Of a DNA stretch of 46,728 bases, positions 37,775-46,428 are shown in pieces (the stretch's first letter is position 1; the number at the start of each line of letters is the position of its first letter). The position numbers were made by a program, and so were the translations under genes. The notes under the pieces are model-generated. The model saw only the letters and a program-made list of their open reading frames with translations, had not been told where the DNA came from and did not search any database. The stretch is taken from positions 1-46,728 of the forward strand of contig NZ_SZXJ01000046.1 of assembly GCF_005281345.1 (NCBI RefSeq). Direction: 5' to 3'. This stretch comes from Citrobacter sp. wls619 (GTDB lineage Bacteria > Pseudomonadota > Gammaproteobacteria > Enterobacterales > Enterobacteriaceae).

Positions 37775-37826
37775 AGACTTGTTAACAGGTCTCTTAAATC
37801 CTATATTAAGACCAGTTAAATGGTCT
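37775..37826 (+). promoter_or_regulatory. Promoter and twin operators of the toxin-antitoxin operon
   Basis: Two 18-base palindromes lie before the antitoxin gene: AGACTTGTTAACAGGTCT (37775-37792) and AGACCAGTTAAATGGTCT (37809-37826), centres 34 bases apart. A promoter fits between and within them: -35 TTGTTA (37779-37784), 17-base spacer, -10 TATATT (37802-37807). Binding of the antitoxin or the complex to these sites would block RNA polymerase, the usual autorepression of type II systems. Confidence 0.78.
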
Positions 37827-37838
37827 TTAGGAGCGATT

Positions 37839-38090
37839 ATGCCGCATATTATTTTAAGCGATACCACCGCGAGTGTGAGTGAGCTAAAAAAGAACCCGAT
37901 GGCGACGGTTAGCGCAGGAGATGGGTTTCCGGTCGCAATTCTGAACCGTAACCAGCCCGCTTTTTATTGCGTGCCAGCAGAGCTTTACGAAAAAATGCTC
38001 GATGCGCTGGACGATCAACAGCTGGTTAAATTAGTCCATGAACGTAGCCAACAACCCCTGGTGGATGTGGATCTGGACAGCTACTTATGA
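37839..38090 (+). CDS. Antitoxin of type II system, Phd/YefM (StbD)-like
   Basis: An 83-residue protein with the N-terminal Phd/YefM DNA-binding domain: SDTTASVSELKKNPMATV, GDGFPVAILNRNQPAFYCVP and AELYEKMLDALDD, followed by an acidic C-terminal tail (VDVDLDSYL) expected to wrap the toxin. It most resembles StbD-type antitoxins rather than RelB. ATG at 37839 follows AGGAGCG. It overlaps the toxin by four bases and probably represses the operon through two palindromes upstream. No equivalent lies at this position in E. coli K-12 as I recall it, so it is likely an acquired pair. Confidence 0.85.
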   Translation: MPHIILSDTTASVSELKKNPMATVSAGDGFPVAILNRNQPAFYCVPAELYEKMLDALDDQQLVKLVHERSQQPLVDVDLDSYL

Positions 38091-38374
38091 GTTATACGGT
38101 AAAGTTCAGGGAAGATGCGCTGAAAGAATGGCAAAAACTTGATAAAGCCATTCAGCAGCAATTTGCCAAAAAACTAAAGAAATGCTGTGAAAATCCGCAT
38201 ATTCCTTCAGCAAAGCTCAGGGGAATAAAAGATTGCTACAAAATCAAACTACGAACATCAGGGTTTCGTCTTGTTTATCAAGTCATTGACGACACCCTGG
38301 TCATCGCGGTCGTTGCCGTCGGTAAACGCGAGCGTAGTGAAGTCTATAACCTTGCCAGCGAAAGATTGCGCTAA
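38087..38374 (+). CDS. RelE-family mRNA interferase toxin
   Basis: A 95-residue RelE-like toxin expected to cleave mRNA at the ribosomal A site. It is strikingly close to E. coli RelE over ALKEWQKLD, KLRGIKDCYKIKLRTSGFRLVYQVIDD and VGKRERSEVYNLA. The basic residues used by RelE in catalysis have counterparts here (Lys-rich segment KKLKK, Arg in SGFRLVY, Arg in GKRERSEVY). It starts at an ATG overlapping the antitoxin stop. Its stop overlaps the stop of yjdP on the opposite strand by four bases. Confidence 0.88.
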   Translation: MSYTVKFREDALKEWQKLDKAIQQQFAKKLKKCCENPHIPSAKLRGIKDCYKIKLRTSGFRLVYQVIDDTLVIAVVAVGKRERSEVYNLASERLR

Positions 38375-38700
38375 CGATCGTAGTCCTCTTCCATTCTGCG
38401 TTCTTCGTCTTCTAACTGTCGACGTTCCTGATCGAGCTGCCGCTGGCGGTCGTCTAACTGACGACGGCGGTCTTCGAACTGGCGACGACGATTGTCGTAC
38501 TGCCTACGGCGATCGTCACTCATCTGACGCTGCCAGCCATCATCACGTGAGTCGTCATAATCCCGATTGTTATCCGGATTATAGGCATCGCTGACGGCAC
38601 GTTGAATATTGCCAATGGCGTCATCAATAATGTCTGCATGCGCCGAAATCGTCGTCAACATCAACAAACTGAATAAAAAGAGCGTCGGGGAGCGTTTCAT
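38371..38700 (-). CDS. yjdP: Secreted Arg/Asp/Gln-rich protein YjdP
   Basis: A 109-residue protein with a signal peptide (about 1-22, cleavage likely after ISAHA). The mature part starts DIIDDAIGNIQRAVSDAYNP and then becomes a low-complexity charged helix from about residue 55, with repeats of RRRQ-x-(E/D)DR and DRQRQLDQERRQL, probably a periplasmic single helix or coiled coil. Length and sequence match E. coli YjdP, whose function is unknown. Its stop overlaps the RelE-like toxin stop (convergent). Confidence 0.92.
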   Translation of the reverse strand: MKRSPTLFLFSLLMLTTISAHADIIDDAIGNIQRAVSDAYNPDNNRDYDDSRDDGWQRQMSDDRRRQYDNRRRQFEDRRRQLDDRQRQLDQERRQLEDEERRMEEDYDR

Positions 38701-38769
38701 AAAACCAGCCTCATAAAGAAACTGACCCCACGGTAATCAAAGTGCTTTGACGCGAGTAGCGGAGGAATC

Positions 38770-41034
38770 TCAATTACATGCGCGTCGCAGCGCCTGGGCC
38801 AGTTCCCCTCGGGTAAACGGTTTACGCAATAGCGCCACATCCGGCAACGCCGGATTATGCGCCGGGCGTAAATCCTGGCCGCTAATCAGCAGAATATTCA
38901 GTTGGGGATAATGCTTCAGGGCATGATTGACCACATCCGCACCACTCAATCCGCCAGGCAACATTAAGTCACTGACAAGAATATCAATCTCTGCTGAAGC
39001 CGCCAGCATATGCATTGCCTGTTCGCCGTTAGCGGCTTCGAGCGTCAGGTAGCCCAAAAGGTGTAATTGTTCGCACAACGTCTGACGCACATCGGCCTCA
39101 TCTTCAAGCACCAGAATCAGCTTCTCGCCGCGGGTCGCAGGATGCTCTGCTATCGGTTCAACCGGAACTTGCACAGGCACAACGGCACGAGGAAGCTGTA
39201 ATCTGACGGTGGTTCCCTGCCCCGGCGCGCTTTCGATCTCTACGCGACCGCCAGATTGACGCACAAAGCCGTACACCATTGATAATCCCAGCCCGCTGCC
39301 GCTACCGGTTTGTTTGGTCGTGAAGAACGGTTCGAAGACCTGCGCTTTCACCTCCTGCGACATGCCGCTACCCTGGTCGGCAACCTCCAGCATCACCATA
39401 TCCTGCTTACGCCCATCGCTGCGCGTAACCCGCTGATTCCAGGTACGGATTTTAATCGTGCCCGTCTGCCCGTCCATGGCATCACGGGCGTTCATCACCA
39501 GATTGATAATGGCGTTTTCCAACTGGCTGACGTCAATCCACGCCGGCCAGGCAGGTGACTGGGCTTCAATCTCCAGCGTCAATGTGGCGGGTAGCGAATG
39601 ACGCATCAACTCGCCCAGGTTTTCCAGCAACGTTTTCAGCTCTACCGCGTGCGGATGCAAAGACTGTTTGCGCGAAAAGGCCAGCAGCCGCTGGGTCAGC
39701 AGCGCCCCGCGTTCAGCCGCTTTTAGCGCCCGATGAATCCGCGGCGCATCGGGCGAATCTGGGTTCACCAGATCCAGGCTGCCGATAATCACCGCCAGCA
39801 GGTTATTGAAATCATGCGCTAATCCACCCGTAAGTTGCCCCACCGCTTTCAGCTTTTGGCTATGTAGCAGCGCTTCTTCCAGCCCCTGACGCTCGGTGCG
39901 GTCGATTTCCATCTGGCTGGTTTTTTCTTTTAGCAATCGGGTGGTGTGCTCCAGCGACGCCGTATTACGAGCAAAGACGCTAAAGGCACGCGCCAGTTCT
40001 CCCAGCTCGTCGCGGCGTTGCAGAGCCGGGACGCTGACATCCGATTCACCGTGCGCCAGCCGGGTCATCGCCCGTGAAATGGCCGTCAGGTTGGAACCGA
40101 GATTACGGTAGATATACCACCCGGCAAAACCGGTGATCACCACCGCCAGCAGCGCAAAGACCAGAATAAACAACGCGCCGGATTGCAATTCCTGATGGCT
40201 TTGCGCCACCCGCTGTTCGGAGATTAACGCCACCTGCGAGGCATACTGATTGATATCACTGTTGAGGATGGCGACCAGCGCTTTGATATGAAACATATAC
40301 CAGTTGATCGCCAGATCGCTTTGTTCCAGTGCGGCAGAAAGCGGCTCCAGCTTATGCAGTTCCTGATTGAAATCATTGAGAATACGGCTAATCAGCAGAT
40401 TACTGGCTTGCAGAGGCAGCGAGGGCATCACGCCATCCAGTTGTTTGACCACCGATCGTGGCGTAGGTGTTTCAATGGCGGCGATAATTAAGCGATCCAT
40501 CTGATCCAGCAGCGCGTCATCCTGTGCGTCAGTCAACTTTTGCAGATGGCGTAAGTAGCTTTGATTCTGATACAGCGAACTGAGTAGCGCGTTACGCTCC
40601 AGATGCCGCCGCTGCCCGCGCTGCAACATACCTTCCACACTGCTTTGCAGCTCATTGCTGCGTTGAATAATACGCTCAACCAGCCCCGGCTCCTGCTGTG
40701 CCAGCGGCGCAGCGGCCAGTTGTTCCAGCGAATGCTTCAGCGCCCGTTGCGTCTCCTGCAGACGTTCCGCTTCACCTTTGTATTCCAGTGCCCCCACCAC
40801 CTGAGAGAGCCGCACCGCCGCCGTTGCTACATTTGCTGTATCGCGCGCCAGGTTCATGCTGCCGGTCATGTCATCAACGGTTTGCTGTTGCACCTGCTCC
40901 TGAATCTGACTGGCATGCTGAAAACCCAGCACCGCCACGCCGCTGACCATCAACGTGACCGCCACCACCAGCAGGTTGAAAAACAGTAATCGCCCGCGCG
41001 CGCTGGCGAAAAAGTGACGTCCTGGTTGCGGCAT
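38770..41034 (-). CDS. Membrane hybrid histidine kinase (HAMP-HisKA-HATPase-REC)
   Basis: Sensor kinase of 754 residues. TM1 at about 15-37, then a large helical periplasmic domain to about 285 similar in style to TorS-type helical bundles, TM2 about 286-309, HAMP to about 370, DHp with His407 in GGLAHDFNNLLAVIIG, N box NAIINLVMNARDAM, ATPase motifs VADQGSGMS and GSGLGLSMVYGF, and a C-terminal receiver (LEDEADVRQ, phospho-Asp in VSDLMLPGG, Lys in LLRKPFTRG). No HPt domain is present. ATG at 41034 (MPQPGRHFF) is chosen because GGAG lies six bases before it. It is divergent from a sugar ABC operon across 114 bases. No partner response regulator is adjacent; I do not recognise a named homologue. 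Confidence 0.85.
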   Translation of the reverse strand: MPQPGRHFFASARGRLLFFNLLVVAVTLMVSGVAVLGFQHASQIQEQVQQQTVDDMTGSMNLARDTANVATAAVRLSQVVGALEYKGEAERLQETQRALKHSLEQLAAAPLAQQEPGLVERIIQRSNELQSSVEGMLQRGQRRHLERNALLSSLYQNQSYLRHLQKLTDAQDDALLDQMDRLIIAAIETPTPRSVVKQLDGVMPSLPLQASNLLISRILNDFNQELHKLEPLSAALEQSDLAINWYMFHIKALVAILNSDINQYASQVALISEQRVAQSHQELQSGALFILVFALLAVVITGFAGWYIYRNLGSNLTAISRAMTRLAHGESDVSVPALQRRDELGELARAFSVFARNTASLEHTTRLLKEKTSQMEIDRTERQGLEEALLHSQKLKAVGQLTGGLAHDFNNLLAVIIGSLDLVNPDSPDAPRIHRALKAAERGALLTQRLLAFSRKQSLHPHAVELKTLLENLGELMRHSLPATLTLEIEAQSPAWPAWIDVSQLENAIINLVMNARDAMDGQTGTIKIRTWNQRVTRSDGRKQDMVMLEVADQGSGMSQEVKAQVFEPFFTTKQTGSGSGLGLSMVYGFVRQSGGRVEIESAPGQGTTVRLQLPRAVVPVQVPVEPIAEHPATRGEKLILVLEDEADVRQTLCEQLHLLGYLTLEAANGEQAMHMLAASAEIDILVSDLMLPGGLSGADVVNHALKHYPQLNILLISGQDLRPAHNPALPDVALLRKPFTRGELAQALRRACN

Positions 41035-41148
41035 ATCACGCTCCATGAAGAAAAATCGCAATATGACAAATATGAACGGCTTCTGACATTTTGCATTTAC
41101 ATTCCTGTGATGGACTGCTGATATCGGCCACCCCGCAGGAGATCCGCG
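41035..41148. promoter_or_regulatory. Divergent promoter region, hybrid kinase / sugar ABC operon
   Basis: 114 bases between the two starts. The ABC ATPase has a clear ribosome site (CAGGAG); the kinase has GGAG. The region is too short for long leaders, so the two promoters must lie back to back or overlap, which would allow joint control. No operator could be identified with confidence. Confidence 0.4.
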
Positions 41149-42672
41149 ATGAGCAGGACACCGGTTCTGGAAATGCGCAACATTGCCAAAGCGTTTGGCA
41201 AATTTTACGCGCTGAAAGGGGTCGATTTAACGGTCTGGCCGGGTGAGATCCATGCTCTGATGGGCGAGAACGGCGCGGGGAAAAGCACCCTGATGAAGAT
41301 CCTCGCGGGGGCGTATACCGCCACCAGCGGCGAGATCCTGATTGACGGACAACCTTTTCATATTCGTGGGCCAAAGGATGCATTAAGTGCAGGCATTACT
41401 CTGATTTATCAGGAGATGCAGCTCGCGCCAAACCTGACGGTAGCGGAAAATATCTTTCTTGGCAGCGAGCTATCGCGCGGTGGTCTGGTCCAGCGCAAAG
41501 AGATGGTGATGCAGTCGCAGAAGGTTATCGACCGACTCGGTGCCCAGTTTAAGGCCAGCGACCGGGTAATGACGCTGACCATCGCCGAACAGCAGCAGGT
41601 CGAAATCGCCCGCGCCCTGCACCGTAACAGCCGCATCCTGGTGATGGATGAACCCACCGCCGCCCTCTCCTCACGTGAAACACACCGCCTGTTTGAACTG
41701 ATCATGCGTCTACGCGATGAAGGAATGGCGATTATCTATATCAGCCACCGCATGGCGGAAGTCTATGAACTCTCCGATCGCGTCAGCGTCCTGCGCGATG
41801 GGCAGTATGTCGGTAGCCTGACCCGCGACAAGCTTAATGCTGCGGAACTGGTGCGCATGATGGTGGGTCGCCCGTTGAGCGATCTGTTCAACAAAGAGCG
41901 CGATATTCCCTTAGGCAAAGCGCGCCTCAATGTTCATCACCTGACTGATGGCAACAAAGTGCAACCGTGCAGCTTGCTGGTGCGCTCCGGGGAGATCGTC
42001 GGCCTTGCGGGTCTGGTGGGAGCCGGACGTTCTGAACTGGCGCAACTGATTTTTGGCGTACGTAAAGCCATCGGCGGCATGATTGAAGTCGACGGCGAAC
42101 CGGTGGTGATCCACTCCCCGCGTGAAGCGATTGACCACGGTATTGGCTTTCTGACCGAGAACCGCAAAGAACAGGGGTTATTTTTAGAACTGGCGGCCGC
42201 GGAGAACATCACCATGGCGACGCTGGAACGTGACGCCAACTGGGGCATGCTCGATCGCAAAAAAGCGCAGGCCATTTCCGATGATGCGATTCAATTACTC
42301 AACATCCGCGTGCCGCATGCTCAGGTACGGGCGGGTGGGCTGTCCGGCGGTAATCAACAAAAATTGCTGATTTCACGCTGGGTCGCGATCGGCCCGCGCA
42401 TTTTGATCCTCGATGAACCCACGCGCGGCGTAGACGTCGGCGCCAAAAGCGAGATCTACCGGATCATGAACGATATGGCGCGCAAAGGCGTGGCGATCCT
42501 GATGATCTCCAGTGAATTGCCGGAAGTGGTCGGCATGAGCGATCGGGTATATGTCATGCGGGAAGGCAGTATTGCCGGCGAGCTGGACGGGAAAAGCATT
42601 ACCCAGGAAAACATTATGACGCTGGCAACCGGCGTGAACGACTCCCATCATCAGGCGGTGCCCCATGAATAA
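41149..42672 (+). CDS. Sugar ABC transporter ATPase, RbsA type (two ABC domains)
   Basis: ATP-binding subunit of a ribose-type (CUT2) sugar importer, 507 residues. First ABC domain: Walker [10 protein letters not shown] at 39-47, Q loop IYQEMQL, signature-region [15 protein letters not shown], Walker [12 protein letters not shown] and switch His ISHRM. Second domain from about 250: degenerate Walker [10 protein letters not shown], where Arg replaces Lys as is usual in this family, signature [15 protein letters not shown], and [11 protein letters not shown]. It overlaps the permease gene by eight bases. The substrate cannot be read from the sequence; it is not AlsA, the allose system found beyond yjdP in E. 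coli. Confidence 0.92.
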   Translation: MSRTPVLEMRNIAKAFGKFYALKGVDLTVWPGEIHALMGENGAGKSTLMKILAGAYTATSGEILIDGQPFHIRGPKDALSAGITLIYQEMQLAPNLTVAENIFLGSELSRGGLVQRKEMVMQSQKVIDRLGAQFKASDRVMTLTIAEQQQVEIARALHRNSRILVMDEPTAALSSRETHRLFELIMRLRDEGMAIIYISHRMAEVYELSDRVSVLRDGQYVGSLTRDKLNAAELVRMMVGRPLSDLFNKERDIPLGKARLNVHHLTDGNKVQPCSLLVRSGEIVGLAGLVGAGRSELAQLIFGVRKAIGGMIEVDGEPVVIHSPREAIDHGIGFLTENRKEQGLFLELAAAENITMATLERDANWGMLDRKKAQAISDDAIQLLNIRVPHAQVRAGGLSGGNQQKLLISRWVAIGPRILILDEPTRGVDVGAKSEIYRIMNDMARKGVAILMISSELPEVVGMSDRVYVMREGSIAGELDGKSITQENIMTLATGVNDSHHQAVPHE

Positions 42673-43660
42673 TCCAACCCCTTCCCAGCAGGTGGCGAAA
42701 TCCGCCTCCGCGAAAAGAATGCTGATGAGCGATCTGATGCAAACGGTCGGCATCTTACCTATTCTGATCCTGATTGTGGCGGTGTTTGGCTTTATCGCGC
42801 CAAACTTTTTTACTGAGAGCAACCTGCTGAATATTACCCGCCAGGCGTCGATCAATATCGTGCTGGCGGCTGGCATGACTTTCATCATCCTGACCGGCGG
42901 GATCGATCTCTCCGTCGGTTCAATTCTCGGCACCACCGCCGTTGCGGCCATGGTCGTTTCTCTTATTCCTGAGTTTGCCATGCTGTCGATTCCGGCGGCG
43001 CTGATACTCGGCCTGGTGCTGGGGCTGTTTAATGGCGCACTGGTCGCCTTCGCCGGGCTGCCGCCGTTTATCGTCACGCTTGGAACGTATACCGCGTTAC
43101 GCGGCGCGGCGTACCTGCTGGCGGATGGCACGACGGTTATCAACTCCAACATCAGCTTTGAGTGGATCGGCAACAACTATCTCGGCCCGGTACCGTGGCT
43201 GGTGGTGATTGCACTGGCGGTAGTGGTGGTGTGCTGGTTCATTCTGCGCCGCACCACGCTGGGCGTTCATATCTACGCGGTCGGCGGCAACATGCAGGCC
43301 GCACGTTTAACCGGGATCAAAGTCTGGCTGGTGCTGTTGTTCGTCTACGGCATGAGCGGTTTGCTCTCGGGTCTTGGCGGGGTGATGAGCGCCTCGCGGC
43401 TGTACAGCGCCAACGGCAACTTAGGCATGGGCTACGAGCTGGACGCCATCGCGGCGGTGATCCTCGGCGGCACCAGCTTTGTTGGCGGGATCGGCACCAT
43501 TACCGGCACGCTGGTAGGGGCGCTGATTATCGCCACGCTTAATAACGGCATGACGCTGATGGGCGTCTCCTATTTCTGGCAACTGGTGATCAAAGGGGCG
43601 GTGATCATCATAGCGGTGCTGATCGACAAATACCGAACCCGACACCATCAAAGTGCATAG
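42665..43660 (+). CDS. Sugar ABC transporter permease, RbsC type
   Basis: Membrane subunit of the CUT2 importer, 331 residues with about ten hydrophobic segments. Family blocks are [76 protein letters not shown] and [20 protein letters not shown]. It starts within the ATPase gene and is followed by a REP element before the binding-protein gene. It probably works as a homodimer with the RbsA-type ATPase. Confidence 0.92.
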   Translation: MNNPTPSQQVAKSASAKRMLMSDLMQTVGILPILILIVAVFGFIAPNFFTESNLLNITRQASINIVLAAGMTFIILTGGIDLSVGSILGTTAVAAMVVSLIPEFAMLSIPAALILGLVLGLFNGALVAFAGLPPFIVTLGTYTALRGAAYLLADGTTVINSNISFEWIGNNYLGPVPWLVVIALAVVVVCWFILRRTTLGVHIYAVGGNMQAARLTGIKVWLVLLFVYGMSGLLSGLGGVMSASRLYSANGNLGMGYELDAIAAVILGGTSFVGGIGTITGTLVGALIIATLNNGMTLMGVSYFWQLVIKGAVIIIAVLIDKYRTRHHQSA

Positions 43661-43687
43661 ACAAGCTTACTGGCCTACATATTCGTA

Positions 43688-43717
43688 AGCCTGATAAGCG
43701 CAGCGCCATCAGGCGTA
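43688..43717. repeat. REP element between permease and binding-protein genes
   Basis: AGCCTGATAAGCGCAGCGCCATCAGGC is a single REP unit in the 88-base gap. It may set different mRNA levels for the binding protein, which is often needed in excess. Confidence 0.8.
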
Positions 43718-43748
43718 TAACAACAATACCCTACGTGAGGAAACGAGT

Positions 43749-44690
43749 ATGCGTTTGAAGCCATTAGTGACCGCGCTCTGTGCTGGCGCACTGCTTGCTG
43801 CAGCTCCGTTTGTGCAGGCAAAAGAACTGAAATCGATCGGCGTTACGGTGGGCGATCTGGCCAACCCGTTCTTCGTACAAATCACCAAAGGTGCAGAGCT
43901 GGAAGCACGCAAACTGGCCGGTGATAACGTCAAAGTGACGCTGGTCTCCAGCGGCTACGATCTGGGGCAACAGGTGTCGCAAATCGACAACTTTATTGCC
44001 GCCAAAGTCGATATGATCATTCTTAACGCGGCGGATTCCAAAGGCATCGGTCCGGCGGTAAAACGCGCGAAAGACGCGGGGATCGTGGTGGTCGCCGTTG
44101 ACGTGGCGGCCGAAGGGGCTGATGCAACCATCACCTCCGATAACACCCAGGCGGGTGAAATGGCTTGTAAATACATTACCGACCGCCTGAAAGGCAAAGG
44201 CAACGTCGTCATCATCAACGGGCCGCCGGTTTCCGCCGTCCAGAATCGCGTGGAAGGCTGCCAAACCGAGTTCAAACGCCACCCGGACATCAAGGTGCTG
44301 TCGCATAACCAAAACGCCAAAGGCAGTCGCGAAGGCGGGCTGGAGATCATGACCGCGTTGCTGGCGGCGAATCCGAAGATCGACGGCGTATTCGCCATTA
44401 ACGATCCGACTGCGATCGGTGCCGATCTGGCGGCAAAACAGGCGCAGCGTAGCGAATTCTTTATTGTCGGCGTAGATGGATCGCCGGACGGCGAAGAAGC
44501 GCTGAAGCGCGAAAACTCATTATTTGTGGCGACTCCGGCACAAGATCCGCAGGTGATGGCTGCCAAAGCGGTCGAAATCGGCTATGACATATTGCAGGGG
44601 AAACCCGCGCCGAAAGAACCCGTGCTGATCCCGGTGACGATGATCGATAAAAACAACGTCGGTAGCTATAAGGGTTGGACGGTGAAATAA
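43749..44690 (+). CDS. Periplasmic sugar-binding protein, RbsB type
   Basis: Substrate receptor of the CUT2 importer, 313 residues. Signal peptide about 1-24, with cleavage likely after PFVQA. The mature protein has the two-lobe type I binding-protein fold: SIGVTVGDLANPFFVQITKGAE near the N-terminus, VDMIILNAADSKGIGPAVKRA, VDVAAEGADATITSDN, and GVFAINDPTAIGADLAA and FFIVGVDGSPDGEEAL in the second lobe. Overall it is RbsB-like but not RbsB, AlsB or YtfQ as I recall them. ATG follows GTGAGGAAACGAGT. Last gene of the operon. By analogy with TorT-TorS it could also present ligand to the divergent hybrid kinase (inference). Confidence 0.9.
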   Translation: MRLKPLVTALCAGALLAAAPFVQAKELKSIGVTVGDLANPFFVQITKGAELEARKLAGDNVKVTLVSSGYDLGQQVSQIDNFIAAKVDMIILNAADSKGIGPAVKRAKDAGIVVVAVDVAAEGADATITSDNTQAGEMACKYITDRLKGKGNVVIINGPPVSAVQNRVEGCQTEFKRHPDIKVLSHNQNAKGSREGGLEIMTALLAANPKIDGVFAINDPTAIGADLAAKQAQRSEFFIVGVDGSPDGEEALKRENSLFVATPAQDPQVMAAKAVEIGYDILQGKPAPKEPVLIPVTMIDKNNVGSYKGWTVK

Positions 44691-44741
44691 ATCCTGAACC
44701 GACTGATGCTCTCCTGACACATAGAGAGTAAAAGAAACAAG

Positions 44742-44759
44742 AGCGCCCGCCAGGGCGCT
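44742..44759. terminator. Shared terminator between convergent operons
   Basis: AGCGCCC (44742-44748), loop GCCA, GGGCGCT (44753-44759). Read on the minus strand the stem is followed by CTTGTTTCTTTT, a T-rich tail, so it suits the end of the minus-strand membrane-protein gene; on the plus strand the tail is weak. It lies 51 bases after the binding-protein stop. Confidence 0.65.
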
Positions 44760-44763
44760 TACC

Positions 44764-46170
44764 TCATAAAAACTGGAAGTAATAAATATCCATTTCCTCC
44801 TCTATATTATGACTCAATATAAAAGAAAAAAACATAATCGCCGTGTAAATAATCGGTATACCAATAACTAAAGGAATAAGCGTATACCATGGGTGATTTT
44901 GGAACATTTCCATTGGCACGAGACATATATATCCTAAACCCCATAAAATAATGGCGCACAATTTTATGACTCTCCAATAATCATGGAAATCCAGCTTCTC
45001 AAGTGCCGGACAAGATCCTGGATGTTTAGCCGCTATTATGCCGGATTGAATAGTATCTGCGGATGTACTGGCGAATAACTGATGGCCTTGACCATATTTT
45101 GCAGCATCCGCAGCCAATGCCAAGACAACCCAGCGCTGAACCTCCGTGCTTTGCCCAGTGACGGCCTCCAGTTCATATCGACTATCGGCTAAAATACTCG
45201 TTTTTGCGTTTTCTACCCCACTAAACAATACGAATTTTGATTGCTTATCCAGTAAGTTGAACCACAATTTTTTAATTTTACTAACATCCACCTGCTGTGC
45301 AGAAAGATATATATTTACGATTTCATCAAGGTAATAAGGCGTACTGTCCATCATGCGTAATAAATATAAAGGCGTGTCTTTATCTTCAAGCAAACTTGTA
45401 TTGGTAAAAATAAAAGCATTAGCACTTTCGAAAAAGTCAGAATTATTTTCATCATGCAATTCAACTGCAATAAGCAGGTGGTTTTCAGACATATTTAAAT
45501 CAACCCAGTCATTAATTAAGAAATAATCAGGGCATTCGTGAAGAATATTAATTTTCCCGACTTTATCGTTGGGGATGTCCAGGCTTGCCAGTACCGCCTT
45601 GAAACTATTGCCGATAGTGTCATCCGCCCCTTTAACGTACAGCCAGGTATTAAAAGGCCGATAATCCCTGATAAGAGAATTTTTGAGGGGCTCTATCAAC
45701 TGCCTTAGCACTTTATCAACTCTGGTGTCATCCATTGAGTCAACTTCAATATCAATGCGTAGCGGCGTTGCCGAACCTGCTGGCGCTTCACCCTCTAGTT
45801 TCTGAATTTTTAATGCCAGTTCAGGCACCGGGAGAATGGATGAATAGTCTAAAAGCGGCAATGCCCGTATTGCCCAGTTTTTCCACTGATTCATACCATA
45901 CTGCTCAAGATAACCCGCATAGTAACATGGAAAAGATATAAGGCCGTAAGTGATTACCATCACACACCAGATGGCTAACACTATTAGCGATGGGATACCT
46001 ATTGCATTCCATATCAGATCATCAGGAACCTTCTTGTCCTGCAACCAGCTGAATATATTGTATGTTATAAAAAACAGAAAGACAGCACAGCTAATGATCA
46101 GCATAATATTCAGCGGGAATTTTTCTGGTTCTTCATAGGGATTCTTGTTTGGTATCTTCCATTTCCTCAT
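44764..46170 (-). CDS. Large membrane protein of a type VI-linked gene set, possibly lipase-adaptor like
   Basis: A 468-residue protein starting MRKWKIPNKNPYEEPEKFP, with two membrane segments near the N-terminus (about 20-43 and 56-78), a long soluble alpha/beta region (about 100-395) and two membrane segments near the end (about 402-425 and 432-456). ATG at 46170 overlaps the stop of the PAAR gene by four bases, favouring this start over the open frame to 46218. Base composition is clearly richer in A/T than the sugar operon next to it. Overall layout and its place after a PAAR gene suggest an accessory such as a Tla3-type adaptor for a type VI lipase, but I recognise no diagnostic motif and this identity is tentative. 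Confidence 0.6.
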   Translation of the reverse strand: MRKWKIPNKNPYEEPEKFPLNIMLIISCAVFLFFITYNIFSWLQDKKVPDDLIWNAIGIPSLIVLAIWCVMVITYGLISFPCYYAGYLEQYGMNQWKNWAIRALPLLDYSSILPVPELALKIQKLEGEAPAGSATPLRIDIEVDSMDDTRVDKVLRQLIEPLKNSLIRDYRPFNTWLYVKGADDTIGNSFKAVLASLDIPNDKVGKINILHECPDYFLINDWVDLNMSENHLLIAVELHDENNSDFFESANAFIFTNTSLLEDKDTPLYLLRMMDSTPYYLDEIVNIYLSAQQVDVSKIKKLWFNLLDKQSKFVLFSGVENAKTSILADSRYELEAVTGQSTEVQRWVVLALAADAAKYGQGHQLFASTSADTIQSGIIAAKHPGSCPALEKLDFHDYWRVIKLCAIILWGLGYICLVPMEMFQNHPWYTLIPLVIGIPIIYTAIMFFSFILSHNIEEEMDIYYFQFL

Positions 46171-46427
46171 TTGCTTGTCCCCGCCGTGGGCAGTGTGGTT
46201 TTTATTGCACAACCGCATGCGGCTCTACAACCATCCACAACAACGCCTTTGCCGTCCATTGTCCAGGTTGGCTCAAAATCAAGTATTGGGAAGGTGCCTT
46301 TGTGCAGAATACAAACCACAGTATCCCCCATTAAGGCGACAGCAATTCCCATAAACTTGCTACCAGAAGCTTTATTGACATATCCGCCATTTTCCAGCGG
46401 ATCGTTTAGCCTGATTACACCTTTCAT
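46167..46427 (-). CDS. PAAR-repeat protein (type VI secretion spike tip)
   Basis: An 86-residue protein that fits the PAAR pattern throughout: an early RLNDPLENGG block, KFMGIAVALMGDTVVC followed by ILHKGTFPI, then DGKGVVVDGCRAACGCAI with the closing Cys-rich strand. PAAR proteins cap the VgrG spike and carry or recruit effectors. Start at ATG 46427 (MKGVIRLND), one base after the stop of the preceding gene; the frame is open to 46442. It ends in a four-base overlap with the next gene. No VgrG or Hcp gene is inside the window. Confidence 0.8.
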   Translation of the reverse strand: MKGVIRLNDPLENGGYVNKASGSKFMGIAVALMGDTVVCILHKGTFPILDFEPTWTMDGKGVVVDGCRAACGCAIKTTLPTAGTSK

Positions 46428-46428
46428 A

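Noticed and set aside
38770-41034. Assignment of the hybrid kinase as TorS or ArcB
   Set aside because: It lacks the C-terminal HPt domain of both, has an HDFNN-type DHp motif, and no torR, torT or torCAD is nearby.
41149-44690. Assignment of the sugar ABC genes to the allose system AlsB-AlsA-AlsC
   Set aside because: Although als lies beyond yjdP in E. coli, the binding protein sequence differs clearly from AlsB and no alsE, alsK or rpiB is present.
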